NCBI GenBank assembly: GCA_038093975.1
Contig: JBBPTG010000176.1
Span: 1-50,888 of the forward strand
DNA length: 50,888 nucleotides
Direction of reading: 5' to 3'
DNA from: Chalciporus piperatus
Taxonomy: Eukaryota; Basidiomycota; Agaricomycetes; Boletales; Boletaceae
Position numbers and translations under genes: made by a program. A model generated the notes under the pieces. That model saw only the letters and a program-made list of their open reading frames with translations. It was not told where the DNA came from and ran no database searches. Position 1 is the stretch's first letter; every line of letters starts with the position of its first letter. Below, one piece after another: positions 1 through 9,191 of the stretch.

Positions 1-400
1 TTTCCTGGTAGTCGGCCTCGTTGTCAACATCCATTGAATTGTTGACATGCTGGCTGAACATCAAAGTGACAATCAGTGACAATCAGTGACGAGCAACGAA
101 GAAAATTGATTAGATTACCTTTTTGCCTTCGGCAGCACATACTTGAATGGGAAGTGCTTCTTCTCCGAAATTTTGTACTGATCCTGCCCGTGTTTGTCGA
201 GTATGCTCTGCAGAAATTCAATATAATTGTTTTCATTGATGGAAAAAAGTAGCTTCGTCTTAGAGGACTTCTCCTCCTTCGAAGAGGCTGGTTTGCCTTT
301 GGCTACCTTCTTCTTGAGCGAGGAATAGACAGTGAGAGCAACTGTACAAGCATAGGCTTTTTCCGACTCAGAATTGTGAGCAGGCGACGATGGTGCCATG
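1..400 (-). CDS. SAM-like-domain hypothetical protein, first exons (left copy, partial)
   Basis: The start codon lies at 398-400 on the minus strand and the protein begins MAPSSPAHNSESEKAY. Exon 1 ends near 120 at a GTAATC donor. An intron of about 60 bp ends in TTCAG, and the next exon begins with HVNNSMDVDNEADYQEM and leaves the window at position 1. The right copy (46236-47845) shows the remaining exons and a C-terminal SAM-like segment. Exon 1 has a Lys-rich stretch followed by an ILDKHGQDQYKISEK segment typical of a repeated basidiomycete protein family. Function is unknown. It is divergent from the small gene at 561-853. Confidence 0.6.
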
Positions 401-560
401 GTAGATGCACGCAGAATGACTGAGCGGCGTGAACGCACAATGATGGGTTTGGGGTCCTACCACGGCAATTTCCGGCAGGTTGATTTTTCAAACATGTTTC
501 CGCATCGTTTTGAAAACGGCTGTAACAAAGAGAAAAAAAATTGTTTTCAGTTGATAAATC

Positions 561-853
561 ATGTTTTTAATTCTTCGTCAACACACTGGTATCAACTTAA
601 CTTCACAAGATGCACAATCTAATGACAGCCGCACCGAGCCCGAAGACTCGCGCAACTACAATTTCATTACCGCGATCCCAGACATGCCGCATCTGGCTTC
701 AAATAAGGTAAGTACTCGTGTCTACATTGTGATGCATATAATCAAGTCTCGATACTTTATCAATAGGAAAACTTGACTGAAAAGCAAGGTACTAGCAAGT
801 ATGTATACGAGAAACCAATTGCGAGTACCAGCAGTGCTCAGTACCGCAGATAG
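561..853 (+). CDS. Two-exon mini-gene, hypothetical, left copy
   Basis: The proposed exon 1 is 561-707 and starts MFLILRQHTGINL. The intron is 708-766 (59 bp, GTAAGT to CAATAG), and exon 2, 767-853, ends SSAQYRR at TAG. The predicted protein is 77 residues, acidic in the middle (TEPEDSR) and has no domain I recognise. The start is uncertain: in-frame stops lie just upstream at 552 and 555, so either ATG 561 is used or an upstream exon joins here. Against the right copy, exon 1 has nine replacement and two silent codon changes, while exon 2 and the intron are almost unchanged. It is transcribed away from the SAM-like gene, with about 160 bp between their starts. Coding status is inferred from the clean intron and the pattern of changes. 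Confidence 0.45.
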
Positions 854-1102
854 ACCAGGCTGGCCGTGATTGTGTATGATAGTCGGTTAGTCATAATGGA
901 ACGTGTACAATAGCGTTGTTGGCGCACTCACATCCATGTTTTCAAAGTTTGCTCACAATGAAATGGCAAGAACATATTTGCTACTTGACATCAGGTCCAT
1001 CATCCTGCCACTGCTCGTCCTCATCCACTAATCCAACTAAGTGACTGAACCCCGGTTGCTTGACACAAAAAAAATGCTCCTCCCCTTCATGCACTAGTGT
1101 TT

Positions 1103-1306
1103 AAAAGTCAGGTCCAGTCCGGTCTTTTGCCTTTTTAGGAAGGCAACCACAACCAGAGGGATTTAATTAATTAATTAATTCATTTGGACCAGACCAAAAC
1201 CGATAAAAACTGGTATTTTGCTTAGCATGGGAGAAATTGAAAATAATGTCAGTTCCTGGCTACAAATTGGTTTCTGGGTCAAGCAAAATGGTTCACACGC
1301 TGTGGT
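1103..1306 (+). mobile_element. TA-MITE fragment (TAGTGTTTnAAAGTC family), left copy
   Basis: The segment begins TAGTGTTTAAAAGTCAGG and continues through a TTAATTAA run, a GACCAAAACCGATAAAA segment and GGTTCACACGC. The same order is seen at 20862-21130 and, reversed, at 44330-44565. It is cut off at about 1306, where gypsy integrase sequence begins. The region 854-1102 before it holds no gene I can support. Confidence 0.7.
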
Positions 1307-2695
1307 GCTTCTGTTTTTATTAATACAGTGACTCTTTCTTCACCTATTTATGACAAAATACAAAATGAATCAGAAAAAATAAAAAATGATACGGTAGATG
1401 GCTTCGTTTTTGACGAGGGGTCTATAGTATTTAAAAATGATAAAAACAAGGTTTTTGTACCTATTTCTTTACGTACTAAACTTCTTACAATACTTCATGA
1501 TTCTCCTATTGGTGGCCACGGAGGTCAAGGACGTACATTACATCTTGTTACTCGATATTTCTCGTGGCCTGGTGTCACAAAAGACGTCAAAACTTACGTA
1601 GAACATTGTCAGACGTGTGCCCTCACGGAGGGAAAATCAACTGCACAAGCTGGCAAATTAATTCCCCTTCCCGTTCCGAAAGAACCATGGAAGGATATAT
1701 CTATAGACTTTACCACGGGTTTCCCCAAATCACGTGGCTTTGATGCTATTTGTGTAATTGTAGATCGCTTCTCTAAAGAAGTCGAGTTCATACCTTGTAA
1801 AAAGACAATTTCTTCGAAAGAACTAGCTATTTTATTTAGAGACAATGTTTGGTGTAGACACGGACTTCCCTCTTCGATTGTTTCAGATCGAGGACCACAA
1901 TTTGCATTGGAGTTTACTTCACAGCTTTGCACCCTTCTAGGAATAGAACAGAAGCTGTCAACTGCTTATCATCCCCAAACCGATGGCCAAACGGAGCGTA
2001 TGAACCGAGAACTCCAGCAGTATCTCCGCGCTTGCGTGGCTAAACGTCAAACGGAATGGGCTGATTGGTTGAAGATAGCACAGTTCCATCATAATTCCTC
2101 CCTCTCCACCGCTACCGGAACGATCCCCTTCGCGATCACAAAAAACTACTTCCCACGCATGGGATTCGAAGGCGATTCATCTCCGGCTGGTGCATTCTTA
2201 GAAAAATGTGGAAAGGAACACAAAGAAGTAGAGCAGGCGTTAGAAGAAACTCAGAACCGGATGAAAGAGCAAGCGGACAAGCATCGGTCTGAAGCTCCAG
2301 ATTATCAAATCGGAGATTTCGTTATGTTATCCACGGACAACCTCAAATTACCTTATCCTTCCAAAAAGATGACGCAGAACTGGATCGGACCTTATCAGAT
2401 CATGAAGGTCCTTCCCAATGCAGTCACACTAGACTTGCCCAATTCCATGCATATCCATCCCACGGTTAATGTCAAACGGGTCAAACCAGCTAAAGAACCG
2501 TTGGAAGGGCAACCGGTCCGTCTTCCGGACCCGGTAATAGTCAACCAAGAAGGAGAAGAAGAGTACGAGGTGGATTACGTAGTGAAATCTCAGGTGAAAC
2601 AAGGACAATTAGAGTACCTGGTTCATTGGAAAGGCTGGGACATATCGGACCGTACATGGGAAAAGGCAGCGCATTTGTCAAATGCACCCGAAGCT
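1307..2695 (+). pseudogene. Ty3/gypsy integrase-chromodomain fragment (element A family)
   Basis: This is the C-terminal part of a gypsy polyprotein, nearly identical to element A (11290-11671 plus 14400-15400). In order it has an H2C2 zinc-binding segment (HDSPIGGHGG to HCQTC), an integrase core with catalytic D (DISIDFTTGF), D (VSDRGPQF) and E (HPQTDGQTERMN), a GPY/F-type module (NWIGPYQI), and a chromodomain (EYLVHWKGWDISDRTWE). The N-terminal side (protease, RT, RNase H) is missing at about 1307. The C-terminal end is lost at 2695, where the frame runs into the arm of element E1 and stops at 2798-2800. It has no LTRs of its own. Confidence 0.9.
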
Positions 2696-2699
2696 ATGT

Positions 2700-2965
2700 T
2701 TGAGATAAGTGGATGTGGTGGTGGGGGAGTGGAAACTCACCTAGTAAGGCCGGCGGGGCTGTTGAGCCCTCGCTGGCCGTGTTGTTCGAGTTGGTGTTAA
2801 GGTGACTCGGAGGTGGTGGTGGTGGTGGGGGAGACTCGAGTGGCTGTTGGTGAGATGAGTGGGTGGGTCAGTGAGTGAGTAGAAACTCACTTTGCATTGC
2901 TGGCAGGGCTGTGAAGCCCTCGCCGGCCATGTTGCTGTTGTTGTTGAGGTGTGGTGTAGTGGTGT
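2700..2965. repeat. E1 left arm: hairpin repeat units
   Basis: There are two units about 150 bp apart, each with a GCCGGC-GGGCT-loop-AGCCC-GCCGGC type stem-loop (2748-2778 and about 2898-2928). A short GAAACTCAC/GTGAGT inverted pair lies between them. The arrangement is the reverse complement of the right arm at 5200-5870. Confidence 0.7.
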
Positions 2966-3003
2966 GAGACAGACTCGAAGAAGTGGCGCGGCAAGTTCAA
3001 CTT

Positions 3004-3060
3004 GGTCACGTGACTTTTTCGCGTGGATTTTTTGTCAAGTCCGAGCATTAGGGAAATGTA
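3004..3060. other. Conserved GTCACGTGAC block at arm/core boundary (E1 left)
   Basis: A perfect 10-bp palindrome GTCACGTGAC (3005-3014) is followed by a GC-rich CGCG stretch, a T-run and GTCAAGTCCGAGCATTAGGG. The same order occurs at 5101-5141 (reversed, CACATGAC), 12692-12745 and 24620-24690 (reversed). The core matches the E-box CACGTG recognised by bHLH proteins such as Cbf1. A regulatory or structural role is inference. Confidence 0.55.
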
Positions 3061-3785
3061 GCTACACTTTATTAGGATCTTCTACACTAGATAGCTACCA
3101 TATTTTTTGTACACTTGTGTATGCCTTTTTGTACACTTTCAATAGGTTTGATCTCCACAAACTTTGCTACACTTGTAACTACACACTTACTGCGCTTTTT
3201 TGTACACTTTTGCTACACTCTAACCTAATACACTTTCCCACACTTGTAACTACACATTTACTACCCTTTTTTGTACACTATTGCTACACTCAATCTAGCT
3301 ACACTTTCCTACACATTTGATTCAAGTTTTACTACGCTTTTTTGTTACACTTTGCTACACTCAATCACTACACTTGTAACTATACTTTTAGTACGCTTTT
3401 TTGTACATTTTAGCTACACTCTATCACTACACACTTTCCCACACATTTCACTACACTTTTACTACACTTTTTTGTACACTTTTGCTACACTCAATCTAGC
3501 TATACTTTCCCACACTCTTGACTACACTTTTACTACACTTTTTTGTACACTTTAGCTACACTCAATCTAGCTACACTTTCCCACACTTGGACTACACTTT
3601 TACTACATTTTTTTTGTACATTTTGCTCACTCAATCCAGCTATACTTTCCCACACTTGTAACTACACTTTTACTACACTTTTTTTGTACACTTCACTACA
3701 CTCAACCCTAATACCCTTTCCCACATTGTTAACTACACTTTTAGTACACATTTTTGTGGACTTTAGCTATAATCCATCCTATGAA
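3060..3785. repeat. TACAC satellite, about 70-75-bp period
   Basis: About ten degenerate units carry, in order, TTTTTTGTACACTTT, GCTACACTCAATCTAGC, TACACTTTCCCACACTTG and ACTACACTTTTACTACAC. The same satellite lies in the opposite orientation in E3 (24090-24600) and is repeated at the right window end. The long frames rich in Tyr-Thr-Phe are by-products of the repeat. Confidence 0.85.
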
Positions 3786-3794
3786 TGATTATAA

Positions 3795-4610
3795 AATGTC
3801 ACTAATTAGAATGACTCTATTAGATGACTGAGTAGTACTGGAGTGATTGGGTGAGCTGAGGGCTGGGTAGCTGGATAACTGGTATGACTGGTGTGACTGA
3901 AGTGACTGGATTACTGGAGTGACTGGATTACTGAGGTGACTGGATTACTGGAGTGACTTATGTGATTTATGTGACTGGGGTGACTGGAGTGACTGGATTA
4001 CTGAACCACTGAGTGACTAGATTACTGGAATACTGGAATACTGCATGACTGGAGTAATGAGACAACTGGATTGCTGGATGACTAGGGCACTGGGCTACTA
4101 GGCTACTGAGATAACTGGATGACTGGAACACTGGGCTACTGAGCTACTGAGACTACTGAAGTGACTGGATGATTGGATGACTGGGCTGCTGGGTTACTGG
4201 AACTACTGGATGACTGGATGACTGGGATGCTGGGTTACTGGAACTACTGGATGACTGAATGACTGAATGACTGGGCTGCTGAGACTACTGAAGTAACTGG
4301 ATAACTTGATGACTGGGCTACTAAGACTACTGAAGTAACTGGATAACTTGATGACTGGGCTGCTGGGTTACTGAAATGACTGGATGACTGGATGACTGGG
4401 CTGCTGGATGACTCAGACTACTGAGACTACTGGATGACTGAATGACTGAGCTACTGAAGCTACTGAAATGACTGGATGACTGGGCCACTAGGCCACTGGG
4501 TTACTAAGACTACTGAAACTACTTGATGACTGGGTGACTAGGTTACTGAAACTACTGAAACTACTGAAACTACTGGTTACTGGGCCACTGGACTACTGAT
4601 TTAACTGATC
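3795..4610. repeat. GACTG-type short-period array
   Basis: This is an irregular array of ACTGGATG, ACTGGG, CTACTG and TTACTG motifs in roughly 8-12-bp steps. The plus strand is strongly purine-plus-T biased: nearly every C sits in an ACTG context. From 4625 to 5020 the sequence becomes unique and GT-rich with no supported gene. Confidence 0.75.
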
Positions 4611-5023
4611 CAGTCATTCCAGTAACTTCAGACTTTTTGCAGTGTTGCTGATGCTGGGGTGTTAATGAGTTGTTTGAGGTGTAAAGGAGTTGTTTGGGCT
4701 GCGGATAAGTCGTGCGTTTCTCGTCGTGTTGTCGTTCGTTGCTGTTGTCGTTGTGGGTTGAGGAATGAAGGTGAGGTGGCAAGGTGAGGGTGACTCACTG
4801 CTTTCACGTAGAGCTCGTTTAGCTCGTTTCAACTCTCTGAACCCACTGACTGTTTGTACACACCTTCGCACAACCTCTGTGGCCTCGCTTGCTACTCCCT
4901 TGACTCCTTCGTTAGACAGCTCTGTGGCCTTGTCTGGCCGTGTTTCCTCGTGGCTGGGTGGGTCTTCAGTGTGTTTCAACGTGTTTTGCATGTTGGTAGG
5001 TTGTGCTTGTAGTGCTCATGTGT

Positions 5024-5065
5024 GTGTGGAAAAGCTCAGTGGTATACCGCTGAGCTTTCCCACAC
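5024..5065. repeat. 42-bp near-perfect palindrome centred on GGTATACC (E1)
   Basis: The centre is GGTATACC at 5041-5048. The 17-bp arms 5024-5040 and 5049-5065 pair with two mismatches and contain AAAGCTCAG/CTGAGCTTT and GTGTGG/CCACAC. A palindrome with the same centre and the same GTGGGAAAG/CTTTCCCAC arms lies at 12784-12823 in E2. Confidence 0.8.
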
Positions 5066-5100
5066 CTTTGCTGGTAAGGTAAGTAAGCAAGGTAAGTGGG

Positions 5101-5150
5101 TCTTGGACTTCACCAAAATTTGCGTGAGCGAGTCACATGACCGTGGTGAA
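5101..5150. other. Conserved CACATGAC block at arm/core boundary (E1 right)
   Basis: GTCACATGAC lies at 5132-5141, preceded by TTGGACTTCACCAAAATTTG. Read in reverse, this is the same block as 3004-3060, with an A-for-G change that removes the CACGTG core but still fits the looser RTCACRTG pattern. Confidence 0.5.
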
Positions 5151-5199
5151 AACTCGCCTTTTGCCTGACTTCTCTCCTGCACTTCTATCTCTACACCAC

Positions 5200-5870
5200 A
5201 CCTCAACACGTCAACAAAGCCAGCATGGGCTCAACAGCCCCGCTGGCACCCAAAGGTTAGTGATAGTCCCCAAAAGTGAGTATTTGCTCACCCACCAACC
5301 CAACCACTCACCTCGAACACAGCCGCTCAGGCTGTCTGCCCCACCACTGGCAACACCTCCCACCTCTCACTCGACATCAAAACACAGTCGGTGAGGGCTC
5401 AATAGCCCCGCCGGCATTATTCCGTGAGTTTTGCTCACCAACCACCACCACCACTTACCCCATCAAGTCTGCCCCACCAAAACCACGAACAACACGACCA
5501 GCGAGGGCTCAATAGCCCTGCCAGCAATCTCACTGGCAGGTAAGTTTTTATTCACCCACAACCACATCCACTCACCACAGAGCCTCACCACAGTCCCACC
5601 ACAAGCCGGCAAGCTCAAACAAGCTCACCACCACCTTACGACTCGAAGACGAAGCCGGCGCGGGCTCGACAGCCCGCCAGCTTCACCAGGTGAGTGTTTC
5701 TTCACCCACCGACCCAGCCGCTCACCTCGGACACAGCCGCTCGGGGCTGTTTGCCCCACCTCAACCTCCCACCTCTTCGTGCGACCACGCCAACACCTTC
5801 CCGACCCCATCTCTATCATTTCTTGAGCCCGAGTGGCTCGTGCAACAACACCAACACCTCCTCACCGACC
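5200..5870. repeat. E1 right arm: hairpin repeat units
   Basis: Four units start at about 5218, 5386, 5500 and 5648. Each has a GGGCTCAACAGCCC-like stem inside GCCGGC-like outer pairs, then GTGAGT...ACTCAC inverted pairs, then CTCACCTCG...ACACAGCCGCTCGGGCTGT. The three hairpins follow one another in the same order in each unit, although individual units are degenerate. Confidence 0.75.
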
Positions 5871-5899
5871 CAAGTCCCTCATCATTGCCCTAGCCCATT

Positions 5900-6245
5900 C
5901 TTATTGTAGTCATACATTAGTACATCACATGTAGTAGATAAACCTGCCAATGCACCCTATCTTTGATATCTATTTATTTGACCGGTGTGAAGTAAAACTG
6001 AAGGAAGGGCAGTAAATCGCTACAGAATCAGAGTCTATATAGTATTATAAGAGCTATATGTGCTTGTATAGTCCACCATTCCCTTGGAGTCTATATAGTA
6101 CTATAAAAGCTATGAGAGTTTTGGGGGGCGCTATAGAGTGCTCCATAGAGGGGACTTGCACTTTTTCCTATAAGCAATATAAATGCAATTATAGTACTCT
6201 ATAGAACTATTATAGCTATGAGAGTAAAGTTGGTTTGTCCTGATG
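5900..6245. repeat. E1 right terminal region with TATAG palindromes
   Basis: The region is AT-rich and full of short palindromic pieces such as CTATATAGTACTATA and CTATAGAGTGCTCCATAG. Read in reverse from 6245, the outer 170 bp or so matches E2 from 11672 closely by eye, ending in CATCAGGACAAACCAAC. This defines the true right end of E1. Confidence 0.8.
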
Positions 6246-6407
6246 GTGGGAGAAGATAAGGGGGACGAAGTTAAAGAGGAGACAGAAGAGATAGTAGTAG
6301 AGTCTATAGTAACAGAGGGGGTAGCGGGAGCGGACATGTTTTATCGATGAGTTTTTTGTTTGACAGAAGATGGAGATCTTGAGGAAGAAGGGAAGGCGGA
6401 TGGGTGA
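6246..6407 (-). pseudogene. 3' tail of element B polyprotein, separated by element A
   Basis: On the minus strand the frame that leaves 16022-16060 (THAKDVLENYQKA) continues here as HPSAFPSSSRSPSSVKQK and ends at a TAA near 6339. This is the Ser-rich tail after the chromodomain. Downstream minus-strand sequence (MSAPATPSVTIDS) is open but I do not assign it a product. Confidence 0.65.
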
Positions 6408-6412
6408 GCTTT

Positions 6413-6865
6413 TGTTATAGTATTTAAAAACTTTTCAAACTTTTGCCTACAACGGTATTCGAACACTGGACTTTGTCTACAACTTAGGGGTCAAGCCAGA
6501 TTCATCTTTATCCACTCCGGTAGTCCCTGTAGCATTATGTAATCTATTACATAATCAGGTCACATGACAAAGGTCCAGACTTAGATGAGTCAGCAATGAT
6601 GTCATGGCCTAGACCCTAATCCGTGCCTGGTACCTTTTCTTATAGTCGTCCCCTTTACCTTATCTATCTTTCCCTTTATGATTTCCTTATTTGGCTGTTG
6701 GTCTGTGTGCACATCTCAATAGTATATAAGTAGCCCTGTGCTTATCACAGACCCCAGTCTAATCCATTTGTGACTTCACCGTCATTAAGTTTTAGTACTC
6801 AGCATATCCTTCACAAGGTCTAGTGTGACCTAAGTCCCCGCCGTGTGTTGTGAGAAATCATAACA
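6413..6865 (+). repeat. 5' LTR of element A
   Basis: It starts TGTTATAGTATTTAAAAAC and ends GAGAAATCATAACA. It contains a TATA-like AGTATATAAGTAG near 6720-6732, a plausible core promoter. It shares TSD GCTTT with the 3' LTR and has lost several CpG dinucleotides that the 3' LTR keeps. Confidence 0.95.
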
Positions 6866-7574
6866 CTTGGATTAGACTTCAACACACCGCCCGGACTCTA
6901 GGGCCAAAGAGTTGATCCAGAACGATCGTTCGCGTACATGACACGCGGGAGACAACAACTCCATCCACTGTTGTTTATACGGTTGTCCGCCGTCAATAAG
7001 GATAATGTTGCTTCACCCCATAGTGCACTAGGGGCTCTTTCGTGATTCAAGACGTCTTGGGGTCTGTGCAAGCACTAGCCCTCTGACTGTAGACATCACA
7101 CAGGTTCTTGTGATCACCTGTAACGTCACAATTCGCCTTTTGGCATTTCACTTCTATTGGGCCAGCCTTTAGTGCCCCGTCTCTGTTACCCTCGTACGAT
7201 AGTTTTTTGTTTTTGATTCGAAGACCAGATTGAGATCATGCCCAATTGCGAAGGACGACAAGGGAAAAGCGCGTCGCCGCCCCCTTGGCTGAGTCATACG
7301 TAGAGACGTAAGCTGGCAGCACCGCCGAGGTAAAAAATAGAAAACAAAAAATAAATATATTGTATTACGATAGTTCTTTGCTGCTGCTCGAAAATAGAAG
7401 TTCGAGAGTAGTACATGTGTAAAATCCAAACAGATCTTGGGAAAATTCCTCAGAAGGTCTGCAAAGATTCCGATAAGCGTCACAGATATTATCTCCGCTC
7501 CAAAAAATACTTCCTTCGTCCTCGTGTCTGTCGTCCCCAGAGAACCTTTGGAAGATAGGGTTCAGTAAGGATTT
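6866..7574 (+). other. Element A leader between 5' LTR and gag
   Basis: The presumed primer-binding site lies directly after the LTR (CTTGGATTAGACTTCAACAC), but I cannot match it to a tRNA by eye. The rest is an untranslated leader. Minus-strand open frames here show no similarity to known proteins. Confidence 0.5.
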
Positions 7575-9191
7575 ATGTCAGTCGAGTTCTACGATCAGGA
7601 ACCAATAGATCAAGGATATCGAACACCTCCCCGTCACTTTCCATCATCATCTGAAAGTTCTCATCCTCCTACTCCCCGCCCCGAATCTCCGATGACAGAT
7701 ACCGCCGATCCCATCGCTGCCCTCACCGCCGCTCTGAAGGCGCTCATTTCAGACAATTCGGACACTGTGTCCAGAAAGGTTGCCGACCCGGGAAAATGGG
7801 ATGGTGATCGCACCAAGTTCCGTTTATGGTGAGCACAGGTGAATGCCTGGCAGTCCGTCCATACATGGAAAAACAACAAGGTTCGAGTATTAGCAGTTCT
7901 CTCACGCTTGGAAGGAAAAGCGGCTGGGTACGCCCAGATTATGATAGAAACATGGTCGCGCTTAGAGTTGTTACCACCACTGCCACCACCAGAAGTAGAA
8001 GGCGTGGTAGCACCAGAGCCGGATCGTGAACCAATGGGAATGTGAGCATGGCCAACTTGGGCAGTGTTCTCACAACTCCTCAAGGACTATTTCCAGATAG
8101 ACGTTCTCGCGCATGAGAGTCTCAGGAAATTAGAAGTATTGAAGCAGGCTGGGAAACCTGTAGATATCTTCGTCCAAGAGTTTGAGTTGTTGAAGGCAGA
8201 ATCGGAGATTGCCGATGCTCATGCGAAAGAGCTTTTGAAAAAGGCGATAGATTACAAAGTCTATTACCAAGCGCAAATCAACACCAACGTTGATGAGCAA
8301 AACTACCACAAAACGCTAGACACTTATCGAAAGTTAGGTTGTACTTTCGAGCGTATTGTGGTAGAACGTGGTGTACCAGTTTGCCAGGCACCAGCTCCCG
8401 CGCCAAGACCTTCTTCATCATATCCGTATCTCCCTCCTTGTTACCCAATTGCATCTCGCCCTCTTCCGTGTCCCCCCGCTTCGTATGCGGCTCCCCGCTT
8501 CACTCCCACAGGCACGCAGCCTGGTCGTGGAGCCCCGATGGATCTGTCGGCACAGCAAATGCCGAGATCCCCCGTTCGGGGAAACTGTTTCAATTGCGAC
8601 AAGTTAGGTCGTACATTCCAGCGAATAGTCATGGAACATGGTGCACCAGTCCGGCAGGCACCAGCTCCAGCGCCAAGGCCTTCTTCCTCGTATCCTTATC
8701 TCCCCCCTTGTTACCCGATTGCATCTCGCCCTCTTCCGCGTCCCCCCGCTTCGTATGCGGCCCCCCGTTTCACTCCCACGGGCACACAGCCTGGTTGTGG
8801 AGCCCCGATGGATCTGTCGGCACAGCAAATGCCGAGATCCCCTGTTCGGGGAAACTGTTTCAATTGCGACCAGCCAGGTTATTTTGCAAACACGTGCCCA
8901 AAGCCCCACAGGCCGCGTCAGAGACAAGTTGTTATGTGGGATCCATATTCGCAACAATATGTTGGGTCTTCCCTGCCGTTTGACAACCGGCAGATGCCCT
9001 TTGCAGGTACCATCCCTGCACCCTACCTTCCCCAATCCTCCCCCTACCCCACTGGCCCGTCCACCAGCACAAGTTACATGTCGCATCAAGCGGCATATAC
9101 AAACCAAGCAGCGGAAGCGGACTGGCGCGACCGTATTGAGTCAGAAGCCAAGGCACAGGCAGCCAAGGCTTTAAAAGGAAGCAGCCGATGA
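7575..9191 (+). pseudogene. Element A gag (capsid-nucleocapsid), two internal TGA stops
   Basis: One frame runs the whole length, starting MSVEFYDQEPIDQGYRTPP. It has an acidic/Pro-rich N-terminus, a capsid-like segment around the stops (KWDGDRTKFRLW, then VNAWQSVHTWKNNKV and FSQLLKDYFQIDV), and a Pro-rich region before the zinc knuckle. TGA codons at 7830-7832 and 8043-8045 interrupt it. A 270-bp tandem duplication (8331-8600 and 8601-8870) leaves one knuckle cut short (CFNCDKLG) and one complete in length but with Tyr where His is expected (CFNCDQPGYFANTC). The gag stop overlaps the pol start as ATGA. Confidence 0.85.
8331..8870 (+). repeat. 270-bp tandem duplication inside gag
   Basis: 8331-8600 and 8601-8870 are diverged tandem copies, each running from AAGTTAGGT to CAATTGCGAC. 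The unit length is a multiple of three, so the reading frame is kept. The copies differ at scattered sites, so the duplication is not brand new. Confidence 0.9.

Larger units (their letters stand above)
1..3418. repeat. Left copy of a 3.4-kb direct repeat at the window ends
   Basis: This segment matches 47446-50888 in the same orientation. The offset is 47445 up to about 535 and 47470 after that, because the right copy carries a 25-bp tandem duplication. Apart from 18 substitutions between 541 and 717 and one near 3274 I saw no differences by eye. The repeat contains several unrelated features, so it is a segmental or tandem duplication, or an overlap of assembly ends, rather than a transposon terminus. 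Confidence 0.95.
2696..6245. mobile_element. Noncoding hairpin-array element E1, left end truncated
   Basis: Going inward from the right end, E1 has a terminus (6245 back to about 5900) over 90 percent similar to the left end of E2 by eye, reading CATCAGGACAAACCAAC from the outside. Then come a hairpin arm (5200-5870), a GTCACATGAC block, a GGTATACC-centred palindrome, a GACTG-type array, a TACAC satellite, a second GTCACGTGAC block and a second arm in opposite orientation (2700-2965). The left terminus is absent: the arm is fused directly to gypsy sequence at 2695/2696. No convincing protein is encoded; all open frames are low-complexity readings of repeats. The same left part recurs at 50166-50888. 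Confidence 0.75.

Noticed and set aside
3271..3788. Tyr-Thr-Phe-rich frames in the TACAC satellite
   Set aside because: Tandem repeat by-products with no domain; the reverse-oriented array in E3 gives similar ones.
6131..6337. Minus-strand ORF starting MSAPATPSVTIDS as a second gag
   Set aside because: It runs into the E1 terminus and resembles only low-complexity Ser/Thr sequence; I have no evidence of a gag domain.
8339..8983. Other-frame ORF over the gag repeat
   Set aside because: It overlaps the gag frame and shows no domain; shadow of a GC-rich repeat.
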